A DNA stretch of 64,000 nt from assembly GCF_022347285.1 (NCBI RefSeq), contig NZ_JAKRND010000007.1, positions 62,001 through 126,000 of the forward strand. Reading direction: 5' to 3'. The notes under the pieces are model-generated. The model was not told where the DNA came from and did not search any database. It saw nothing but the letters and a program-made list of their open reading frames with translations. This stretch comes from Corynebacterium sp. ACRPH (GTDB lineage Bacteria > Actinomycetota > Actinomycetes > Mycobacteriales > Mycobacteriaceae). The number at the start of each line of letters is the position of its first letter. Position 1 is the first letter of the stretch. The translations under genes were made by a program, and so were the position numbers. Shown in pieces: positions 31,099-38,136 of the stretch.

Positions 31099-31764
31099 TT
31101 GGGCATGGAAAGCGGCGTAGACAGCCTTTTCTGCTTCACTCAAACCAAGCTCCTCTGGAGGTTCCAGCATTTCCTTTGCCAGTTTCTCCACTTGCTTGAT
31201 GGAGAGATAACTGCGGCGGCGGGTGGTGGTCTTAGGTAATTGAACGCTAACCACAGGGTTTACAGCGATCATTTCAGCATCTACTGCGTACCCGAGCGTT
31301 CCTCGGAGAACACCCACCGCTCGTTGGATCGTTCTGTTGCCTACCTTGTCGCTAGACATGGCAGCGATCCATTTAGACACATCTGATTTGCGGATGTCAG
31401 AGATTTTCCATTCAGCCCAATGCGGCTCAACGTGGACTCGCCAAAGACTCAATCGGTCATCGCGAGTCTTTTGCTTGTTGTTTACTGCGGTGGGCTCCCA
31501 CTCATTGAAGACATCCCTGACCAAGCGTTGGCCAGATGCCTTATCGCGGTATTCTCCACGATTCACTTGGGCGGTAATAGAGTCTGCGAAGTTCCTAGCA
31601 TCTAACTTGCGAGCAAAGGACCTGCTAACCTGTTTGCCGTTCGCTTCGTTCCACCGGACTGACCATCTCTTTCCTAGTCCGTGTCGCTTAGTTTTTCCAC
31701 CGTGTCTGGTAAACCAAAGATCTTGGATTATTGGGTTACCCGTAGTTCGAGTGAAAGTTGGCAT
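30551..31764 (-). pseudogene. int: Tyrosine-recombinase integrase, three frameshifts
   Basis: A phage/ICE-type integrase spread over several frames. The N-terminal arm and SAM-like domain are intact (31764 to about 31015, ending at VDSIDF). The catalytic part continues out of frame as DTRRFDIHRTDEHDG, then HDLRHTAAS and LDTYADLF with the Tyr nucleophile. All three shifts lie in homopolymers: AAAA at 31015-31018, TTTTT at 30767-30771 and AAAAA at 30614-30618 (plus strand). Without them it would be about 400 residues, normal size. It faces the tRNA-Ala it probably used. Real decay is likely, because the duplicate has the same shifts. Confidence 0.85.
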
Positions 31765-31783
31765 AGTTCGTTCTTCTCGCCGC

Positions 31784-32308
31784 TTAGCTTTCGTACTCAG
31801 CGACGGTGTCGAGTTGACGCTTCAGTTCGTATGCGGTCGGCTGAAACTTTTCAATTTTCTCTGCTGCGCACACAAACTGTTCTGAGCATCGGTCAAACAT
31901 AGCCATTTGAGTGGGGTCCCAGTCGGGGTCCTTAGGTTGGTTGACGAAGGTATCTATTCCCTTGGTTACACGACGGCTCAAGTCTGCAAATCGGTCTAAT
32001 AGAAGGCAGAGCTCCCCAACATTCAAACCTACGGTATAGGCCTTAGCCTGCAAGGGAGCGTCATTATCGAATTCGGCAATTTGGTCTAGTGAGAGTCCGT
32101 AAGTACGTGCCAGCGCACGCGCTTCTGAGAAGGAGAGAGTCCTCGTCCCGCTTTCTATCTTAGAGAGGGTGGTAGGGCCAAAAGAGTTGCCCAACCATTC
32201 TGATACTCGATCTGCAGCGGATAACTGTGTGTACCCCGCCTTCAGTCGGGCTTCGTATAAGTACTGACCTAGTGCTCTCTTTGAGGTGTTAATTCCAGTG
32301 TTGTCCAC
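31784..32308 (-). CDS. XRE-family transcriptional regulator of the island
   Basis: About 174 residues from GTG 32308 (GGGAG five bases upstream); a longer frame begins at 32389. The N-terminal HTH_3 domain is LGQYLYEARLKAGYTQLSAA to TTLSKIESGTR. The C-terminal half is helical and unassigned. Located between int and the divergent excisionase, as for a C1-like repressor of a mobile element. Confidence 0.75.
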   Translation of the reverse strand: MDNTGINTSKRALGQYLYEARLKAGYTQLSAADRVSEWLGNSFGPTTLSKIESGTRTLSFSEARALARTYGLSLDQIAEFDNDAPLQAKAYTVGLNVGELCLLLDRFADLSRRVTKGIDTFVNQPKDPDWDPTQMAMFDRCSEQFVCAAEKIEKFQPTAYELKRQLDTVAEYES

Positions 32309-32445
32309 TGTTTCTCCCACGCCTTTCTGAACTCGATGGAAGTTATCTTCTTCATTGCTATTAACGCAATATGCTTGCGACCACAGCATACTAACGCTAA
32401 TGTCGGACTTGCCATGATCGAAAGTCTATGCGAAAGGAGCATATC

Positions 32446-32637
32446 ATGGTAATTCTCACGACCGAGCAAGTGGCTACTCGCACAGGAATCTGCGAGGCAA
32501 CACTGAAGTATTGGCGCGAAGCTGGAGAAGGTCCAAGGTCTTGGAAGATTGGGCGACGCACAGTCTATGACGAAGCAGATGTCCTAGCTTGGCTTGAGGC
32601 TCAGAAGGAACAGACAAGCAGAGGGGGAATGGCGTGA
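32446..32637 (+). CDS. Excisionase-like MerR/HTH_17 DNA-binding protein
   Basis: A 63-residue protein, essentially one winged-helix domain: LTTEQVATRTGICEATLKYW, then GRRTVYDEADVLAWLE. ATG 32446 has AAAGGAG seven bases upstream; the frame opens at 32428. Small HTH_17 proteins beside an integrase normally act as Xis. Divergent from the XRE gene, with a 137-bp control region between them. Confidence 0.8.
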   Translation: MVILTTEQVATRTGICEATLKYWREAGEGPRSWKIGRRTVYDEADVLAWLEAQKEQTSRGGMA

Positions 32638-32676
32638 AGCTGCTGTAGGGACTCGTCTTCGTAGAAAGGACCGTAA

Positions 32677-33846
32677 TTGAACTCAAAAAATGAAAAGACC
32701 CCACGATTCGATGCCGCGAATCATGAGGTCGATAGGAATGCAATGCAACATTCGGACTCCAGAATACAGTCAGATCGGCCTGACAAGCTAGATGCTCGAA
32801 GGATTCAAATGCTTCCAGCCTCGAAGGTCAAGATGGAAAAGATCAATTGGCTAGTGGATCAGTGGATTCCAGCGAGCTCATTGACTCTTCTAGCTGGTCG
32901 AGAGGGTATCGGTAAATCGACAATCGCCTGTTACTGGGCAGCGGCCGCAACAAGAGGTGATCTAACTGGAACCCCGATCAACGTCGCATACGTCGCTTCA
33001 GAGGACAACATCGCTACAACGGTAGTCCCGAGGCTCAAGGCGGCAGGAGCAGAACTTGAAAGAGTCCTCTTCCCAGAGGTGGAAATCACCTCGCCGGGTG
33101 ATCCTGGCACAACAACCTCGGTGGCTCTTTCACTTCCAGGTGACTCGATGCAGCTTGCCAAGAGAATCAAGGAGGATTGTGTTGGTTTGCTGATCCTTGA
33201 TGCGGCAAAATCCGTCATGTCAGAACGGCTCGACGGCAACAAAGACACGGATATTCGCCAGTTTCTAGAACCTCTTTCAAAAATGGCCCAAGAAGCTAAC
33301 TGTGTTGTCCTGGGGTTGGTTCATTTCGGCAAGAAAGATGGAGCCGATACCGGAAAGTTGATCCTGGGATCGGCTGCGTGGTCACAGGTCGCCCGGTCGG
33401 TGCTAGCTGTGCGGCAAGACCCGGACTCGGGGACACTCTTTGTCTCCAATGCCAAGGGGAATCTCTCACGAAAGACTGTTTCAAGAATGGCTACTGTGGA
33501 ATCGGCCGAGGTCGGCCTTCCCGATGGTTCCGTTGAACATGTTGGGGTGCTTAATTGGGGCAACTACTCAGATCACGATGGATCTCATTTGGCGAGTCTT
33601 CTAGATACCGATGGCGATCCAAATATGAGCGACGCTGAAATCTGGCTGTGGGATCTGCTTGAGATGAAGGGGAGTATGAAGAAGCGAGATGTCCTCACGC
33701 AGGCACACAAGGACAATATTGCTGCCCCCCGAACCATACAAAGAGCATTCGCAAAGATAGGCGGAGTAAGCGAATACAGTGGCTTCCCACGGATGGCTAC
33801 TTGGAGTCTTCCGTCTAGCACCTCTCAGAATGGTTCATCAGACTAG
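32677..33846 (+). CDS. AAA/RecA-like ATPase, RepA-type helicase of the integrative element
   Basis: A 389-residue P-loop ATPase of the AAA_25/RepA-like helicase type. Walker A is AGREGIGKST (about residues 73-82) and Walker B LLILDAAKS (about 168-176). A DnaB/RecA-like core (LVHFGKKDGADT, SAAWSQVARSVLAV) follows. The C-terminus (WLWDLLEMKGSMKKRDVL) looks like a winged helix. TTG start at 32677 with AGAAAGGA upstream. It probably replicates the excised element. Confidence 0.75.
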   Translation: MNSKNEKTPRFDAANHEVDRNAMQHSDSRIQSDRPDKLDARRIQMLPASKVKMEKINWLVDQWIPASSLTLLAGREGIGKSTIACYWAAAATRGDLTGTPINVAYVASEDNIATTVVPRLKAAGAELERVLFPEVEITSPGDPGTTTSVALSLPGDSMQLAKRIKEDCVGLLILDAAKSVMSERLDGNKDTDIRQFLEPLSKMAQEANCVVLGLVHFGKKDGADTGKLILGSAAWSQVARSVLAVRQDPDSGTLFVSNAKGNLSRKTVSRMATVESAEVGLPDGSVEHVGVLNWGNYSDHDGSHLASLLDTDGDPNMSDAEIWLWDLLEMKGSMKKRDVLTQAHKDNIAAPRTIQRAFAKIGGVSEYSGFPRMATWSLPSSTSQNGSSD

Positions 33847-33960
33847 GAAAACTCAGTTGAGCCAGTGTTGGCCAAGCTGGCGGTTTGGCTAACACGGTGG
33901 CGTAACTGTGGGACCTTGGATGACCTGCTAGTTTGTTGCAGGTGGTTCAACCTTGGACAT

Positions 33961-33994
33961 CAGTTGAGCCACGCGCACGCACATGGCTCAACTG
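33961..33994. other. Hairpin downstream of the ATPase gene
   Basis: The perfect 11-bp arms CAGTTGAGCCA and TGGCTCAACTG enclose a 12-base loop. No T-run; possible origin, transfer or processing site. A further CAGTTGAGCCAG lies at about 33853. Confidence 0.55.
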
Positions 33995-34037
33995 GCATCG
34001 ATACAGCCCACCCCAGCTCGCTACGCCACGCGCACGT

Positions 34038-34162
34038 ATCGACAACAATGCATCCACTCGGATACTTGCCCGTTTCACTATCGCTACGGGCAGTCGCCCT
34101 TCAAATTCACCCACACCTTTTGCACATCATGTGCTTCGGGTTGCGTTGTGACGAAATAGGTT
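34038..34162 (+). repeat. 125-bp inverted repeat, left arm
   Basis: Starts ATCGACAACAATGCATCCAC and pairs in inverse with 34878-35002 with roughly ten mismatches. The inner edge lies 11 bp before the start of the enclosed gene. Confidence 0.85.
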
Positions 34163-34173
34163 ACTGTGGATGC

Positions 34174-34863
34174 ATGGAGACACCCCCAGAAACCACGCCC
34201 TTACGCTGCGTTGAATGCGGTATGCGACTGTTCTACGCAGGGGTGGGGCGTAAGCCTCGCTACTGTAGCCAAACCTGTCGCAGCCGCGCCTGGGAAAAAC
34301 GTCGCGCAGCCCGTGACGGATTGATCGCCCAGGAGGTCGTGGAACGTCCCGTAGAGGTCTATAAACCCATCGATGCCGAGCAGGTCACCCAGTGGCTAAG
34401 TGGACACCCACGGCGGCTATCCGCGGTGTTGAAAATGATGGAGTGGACAGACGAACATCTTGCGGCATTCCGCACCGGATTAGAGCACAGTGCCGAGGAG
34501 TTAAGCCTGATTCCTATAGAGGAAAAAGAACGACTCGAGTCCGCCTTACGGGAGACGTTTCGCCTCAGGGATGCTCTTGCTTATCAGCAACACCGGCTAC
34601 GCGAACAGAAGAAGGAAAACGCCGCACTTCGGCGAGAACTCGAACGGTCCAATAGTCGCGAACGACCCGATAGTCGCAAACGCCCCAATAACGCAGAAGC
34701 CCCCACACCTGTTGCAGAACAACGCCCCGCCGCCAAGGCCGCGCCACTGCCTACGTTTAGCGGGGAGACTAAGACCACCAAAGTGGCCGGCCAACTAGTC
34801 ACTGTTCCGGCCCATTGGAACCGTAAAAAGATTCGTCAATGGATGCGGGACAACGGACGGTAG
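34174..34863 (+). CDS. Zinc-finger/coiled-coil protein between long inverted repeats
   Basis: A 229-residue protein from ATG 34174. N-terminal treble-clef-like CVECG...CSQTC zinc finger (about residues 10-36), followed by the basic RSRAWEKRRAARDG. A middle helical region follows, then a predicted coiled coil rich in Glu/Arg (ESALRETFRLRDAL, QKKENAALRRELER). A disordered linker leads to a basic C-terminus (HWNRKKIRQWMRDNGR). I do not recognise the family; no transposase or relaxase triad is visible. It looks DNA-binding. It is the only gene inside a 965-bp unit bounded by 125-bp inverted repeats. Confidence 0.6.
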   Translation: METPPETTPLRCVECGMRLFYAGVGRKPRYCSQTCRSRAWEKRRAARDGLIAQEVVERPVEVYKPIDAEQVTQWLSGHPRRLSAVLKMMEWTDEHLAAFRTGLEHSAEELSLIPIEEKERLESALRETFRLRDALAYQQHRLREQKKENAALRRELERSNSRERPDSRKRPNNAEAPTPVAEQRPAAKAAPLPTFSGETKTTKVAGQLVTVPAHWNRKKIRQWMRDNGR

Positions 34864-34877
34864 AGCCTGTAAAAACC

Positions 34878-35002
34878 AACCTGTTTTGTCACAACGTAAC
34901 CCGACGCACATGATGTGCAAACGGTGTGGGTGGATTTGAAGGGCGACTGCCCGTAGCGATAGTGAAACGGGCAAGTAGCCAGGTGGATGCATTGTTGTCG
35001 AT
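34878..35002 (-). repeat. 125-bp inverted repeat, right arm
   Basis: The inverse complement of 34038-34162, ending ATTGTTGTCGAT. Begins 14 bp after the stop of the enclosed gene. Confidence 0.85.
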
Positions 35003-35024
35003 CCGGTCGCGATGGGACTGGAAT

Positions 35025-35516
35025 CTAGAGCTTGTCGAACAGGTGTGGGTAGCGCTTCTTCATGGCTGCGCTTAGGGAGGGGTCAGTCAGTAGACAGGTC
35101 AGTTGGGTGAGGATGTCCTCCGGGTGAGCGCTGAGCGCATGGGTGAGGGCATCACCGATACTGTCGTCGAAGTTCTTCTTGAGATTGGTGATTGCGGCAA
35201 CCATTTCACGACCGGCCGGCGTGAGAGCGTGGAGGGTTGCTCGTTTATCTGTGGTGGACTGGGAGGTCATTGTCAGCCCTTTGGATGCGAGAGTGGTGAG
35301 CAGGCGACTGGGGCTGCCGGATTCGCAGACGAGGTAATCGCCGACTTCTCGAGTGCTCATCGGGCCGTAGGTGCCGATGACTTCGATGGCTTCGGCTTGG
35401 GAATTGGTCAGGTCCAGCTGTGCAAAGAGGTTGTTGAGTTGTCGGTTTCCTTGCCGTTGGAGGGCGAGGATCAGGTAGCGGAACTCTTCAGGGTGGTCGG
35501 CAATGGTCTTGTTCAT
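35025..35516 (-). CDS. MarR-family transcriptional regulator
   Basis: A 163-residue winged-helix regulator. The HTH covers about residues 38-75 (AEAIEVIGTYGPMSTREVGDYL, in parts), and the wing includes STTDKRATLHALTPAGREM. It overlaps the upstream gene by four bases (ATGA). Divergent from ribB; dyads at 36014 and 36077 are candidate operators. Confidence 0.85.
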   Translation of the reverse strand: MNKTIADHPEEFRYLILALQRQGNRQLNNLFAQLDLTNSQAEAIEVIGTYGPMSTREVGDYLVCESGSPSRLLTTLASKGLTMTSQSTTDKRATLHALTPAGREMVAAITNLKKNFDDSIGDALTHALSAHPEDILTQLTCLLTDPSLSAAMKKRYPHLFDKL

Positions 35517-35938
35517 GAGGAGATGTCGTGTGGGGAGGAGTTGTTGAGGGTCTGGGCGAGGCGGGTCAGGCGTTTGTGGGGGACGAGCGAGGCTTCGTGG
35601 TCACCGATGATGGCGGTGAGGACACCGTGCTGGTTGATGGTGTGGGCGACCGTCGTGCCGCGAGGATCTGGGGTGAGGGTGAAGGTGGATTCTTCGGTGA
35701 GGCCCGGGATCTCAATATGAAACGTGATGACGTCAGGGGAGGGTTGCGTGTAGGTTAACTTTCCTTTCATGAGGCTACGGATGGTTACGGAATGCGCACC
35801 GTCGGAATCTTCTGGCCCGATATTGCTGAAGGCAGGGTTCCATGTGGAGAGATTGCTGATGTCGAGCAGGATTTTTCTAATCATAGACGGATCATGCTCA
35901 AGAGTAATAACTGCGGAGTTCTGAGTATTTAATGACAT
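35513..35938 (-). CDS. SRPBCC (START-like) small-molecule-binding protein
   Basis: 141 residues with the helix-grip pattern (ITLEHDPSMIRKILLDISNLSTWNP, in parts; KGKLTYTQPSPDVITFHIEIPG). Polyketide-cyclase/START-like proteins bind hydrophobic ligands. Translationally coupled to the MarR gene, so it may sense or modify the ligand that controls it. Confidence 0.65.
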   Translation of the reverse strand: MSLNTQNSAVITLEHDPSMIRKILLDISNLSTWNPAFSNIGPEDSDGAHSVTIRSLMKGKLTYTQPSPDVITFHIEIPGLTEESTFTLTPDPRGTTVAHTINQHGVLTAIIGDHEASLVPHKRLTRLAQTLNNSSPHDISS

Positions 35939-36013
35939 GGCATGAATAATAGGTGATCACCCAGTAAAAAGGGAATTGGTGCTAATCAAGCTGGAATTAT
36001 GTAACAATCTACC

Positions 36014-36025
36014 CCCAATATTGGG
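36014..36025. promoter_or_regulatory. Palindrome CCCAATATTGGG, possible operator
   Basis: A perfect 12-bp palindrome in the spacer between the divergent SRPBCC/marR and ribB transcripts. Confidence 0.5.
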
Positions 36026-36076
36026 TACTTTACCGTTCGTGTGGAGCGCTTTTCCGGCCTGAATTATAAATACCAA

Positions 36077-36100
36077 TGACGCAACAATGATGTTGTGTCA
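36077..36100. promoter_or_regulatory. Dyad TGACGCAACA-atga-TGTTGTGTCA, possible MarR operator
   Basis: 10-bp arms with one mismatch, 26 bp before the ribB start. No FMN-riboswitch core is present here. Confidence 0.55.
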
Positions 36101-36126
36101 CGGGTATTTCTTGAAAGGATCTAACC

Positions 36127-36879
36127 ATGACCCGCATGCTGACCGACATTCCACAGACCAACGACACCAAGACCACCGCTCGCCTCCGTGCAGAAACCCA
36201 CCTGGCTCCCATTGAAGACATCGTCGCGGATATTGCCGCCGGCAAGATGGTCGTTCTCGTCGACGATGAAGATCGAGAAAACGAAGGCGACCTCATCATG
36301 GCCGCCGAAGCGATCACTCCCGAGACTGTCAACTTCATGATCACCCAAGGCAAGGGATTGCTGTGCGTTCCCATGACCGCTGAGCACGCCCGCACCCTCA
36401 ACCTCGCTCCCATGGTCGAACGCAACGAAGACGACTTCGGCACCTCCTTTACCGTCTCTTGCGATGCCATCGCCGACTTCGGTATCACCACCGGCATTTC
36501 CGCCTCCGACCGCGCCGCAACGATCAACCTGTTGGCCTCCGGGGGAGTAGCCAGCAACTTCCACCGCCCCGGCCACGTCTTCCCACTCATGGCACGCGAG
36601 GGCGGCGTGCTCACCCGCATCGGCCACACCGAAGCAGGCAGTGACCTCGCCGCCATGGCTGGATTCGCGCCTGTGGGAGCCATCGTCGAAATCATCGGCG
36701 ACGACGGCGAAATGCTGCGCCTCCCACAGCTCGTGGAATGGTGCGCCGAACGCGGCATCGCACTATCCACCATCGAACGCTTGCGCACCTACCGCCAAGA
36801 ACAGGTCGCCGCCGGTGTCGCGATCACCCAACGTCCCGACGGCTCCCCACTGGCCACCCCCCTGACGAGCGTGAAGTAA
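36127..36879 (+). CDS. ribB: 3,4-dihydroxy-2-butanone-4-phosphate synthase RibB
   Basis: A 250-residue stand-alone DHBP synthase that makes the four-carbon precursor of riboflavin from ribulose 5-phosphate. Visible motifs are VLVDDEDRENEGDLI (metal/acid loop), FMITQGKGLLCVP, FTVSCDA, and FHRPGHVFPL with GHTEAGSDLA. No GTP cyclohydrolase II domain is attached. ATG 36127 has AAAGGAT upstream. First of a three-gene run with the acyltransferase and MMPL transporter. It is in an island, so it may be a second copy. Confidence 0.9.
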   Translation: MTRMLTDIPQTNDTKTTARLRAETHLAPIEDIVADIAAGKMVVLVDDEDRENEGDLIMAAEAITPETVNFMITQGKGLLCVPMTAEHARTLNLAPMVERNEDDFGTSFTVSCDAIADFGITTGISASDRAATINLLASGGVASNFHRPGHVFPLMAREGGVLTRIGHTEAGSDLAAMAGFAPVGAIVEIIGDDGEMLRLPQLVEWCAERGIALSTIERLRTYRQEQVAAGVAITQRPDGSPLATPLTSVK

Positions 36880-36887
36880 GTGCCACC

Positions 36888-37997
36888 ATGGTCAACTACA
36901 ACACCACCCGCATCGGGCAATCCACCCGCAAAATATCGACCCCTCGCATCCACGACCTCGTCCTCCGACACGTCGGTTATGTCGAAGGATTAGAGAATAT
37001 CCCGCGCACAGGACCGGTCATTCTCGTCGCCAACCACTCGTCCTACATGGACCACTTCGTGATGAAAACCCTCGCCGAGTCTGTTCGCCCCGGCCGCGTC
37101 TGGTTCCCGACAAAGGCGGAAGCCTTCGACACCTTCTTGTCGCGCGTCTGGCACGAATCCATGGACTGCTACCCCGTGGACCGCAACGCGCCCAGCGAAG
37201 AAATCTTCCAACGTGCCCGCGACGTCCTGGATCGTGACGACACACTCGTTCTCTACCCCGAAGGCACCCGCAACACGGGAGATGGGCTCCTCCCGTTTAA
37301 GTCCGGAGCGTTCCGGATGGCATTGGCCAACAAGACGCCCGTCATTCCCGTCGGGATGACCGGCCTGGCCGAGGTGCTTCCGAAGGGTGCGTCCATTCCC
37401 CGCCGTCGGTTGCTCTCTGTCGCGATTGGTCAACCGTTAACGGTTCCGACCAGTGGTGATGAACGTGCCCGAGCGCGCGCCATGCGCGATGACGCTTTCG
37501 ACAAGATCTCTGGTCTGAAGTACCGCTCCAGTCACGTCACCGCGAAAGATTCCGGCCAAGCACTCGACGGGATGGTTACGCTCTCCCAGACCATGGTGGC
37601 TGAGAACCTCACGGTGGACGGAAACCTGCCCGCCGAGGTCGTCTCCCGGATTCAGCTTCTGCTGAGAATTGCAGATAAAACGTCTCGACGGCGCTTGGAC
37701 TTGCAGGTACAGAAAACACGCATCGACGGCTTCCGCGCCTTAAACTCACTGACTCCCGTGGGCACGATGGTGCGTGCCGCTGCCGTGAATCAAAAAGCCG
37801 ATCGACTTTCCGACCTGCATTCGTCCTACGACTTCGCGGCCTACCTCGCTGGCCGTAGCTCTCTCGTCCTGCCGCCATGGATGGGAGGCGGCACGAGGCA
37901 AAGCGAGCACACACTTCAAGCGTGCCGTCGCCCGCGAAGGGCAGATGACATCACAGGCCTATGTGGGGCTTGCGGAGTCTCTGGCTGCCGCCGGTGA
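36888..37997 (+). CDS. PlsC-like acyltransferase, 3' end frameshifted
   Basis: A 1-acylglycerol-phosphate-type acyltransferase. Block I is NHSSYMDH (HX4D, about residues 47-54), block III is YPEGTRN, and block IV is VIPVGMTG. ATG 36888 follows ribB by 8 bp. The acyltransferase core is intact, followed by about 130 helical residues. Near 37883 the frame shifts at GGGAGG; the natural continuation is in another frame to 38133, and the last about 37 residues here (GGGTRQSEHTLQ onwards) are probably off-frame. Confidence 0.75.
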   Translation: MVNYNTTRIGQSTRKISTPRIHDLVLRHVGYVEGLENIPRTGPVILVANHSSYMDHFVMKTLAESVRPGRVWFPTKAEAFDTFLSRVWHESMDCYPVDRNAPSEEIFQRARDVLDRDDTLVLYPEGTRNTGDGLLPFKSGAFRMALANKTPVIPVGMTGLAEVLPKGASIPRRRLLSVAIGQPLTVPTSGDERARARAMRDDAFDKISGLKYRSSHVTAKDSGQALDGMVTLSQTMVAENLTVDGNLPAEVVSRIQLLLRIADKTSRRRLDLQVQKTRIDGFRALNSLTPVGTMVRAAAVNQKADRLSDLHSSYDFAAYLAGRSSLVLPPWMGGGTRQSEHTLQACRRPRRADDITGLCGACGVSGCRR

Positions 37998-38133
37998 CAC
38001 CTCCGGCGCCGTCGACGCCTACGAACACGCACTACACAACATTGATGCTGCTGATCCCCGAGGAGTCGCGCGCAAAGAGAAGATCTCTGGTGCCTTAGCC
38101 CAGCTCACCGGCGCAGCACACGGGAGGCCATAA
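37885..38133 (+). pseudogene. Out-of-frame C-terminal continuation of the acyltransferase (TPR-like)
   Basis: Reads EAARGKASTHFKRAVAREGQ, then AYVGLAESLAAAGDTSGAVDAYEHAL (in parts), a TPR-like helical repeat, and ends 3 bp before the MMPL start. It would fuse with the preceding gene if one G were removed from the run at 37883-37885. Either a real lesion or a base-call error. Confidence 0.65.
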
Positions 38134-38136
38134 CTC

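Noticed and set aside
35939-36126. FMN riboswitch upstream of ribB
   Set aside because: No conserved riboswitch core sequence or multi-stem junction visible; two protein-type dyads instead.
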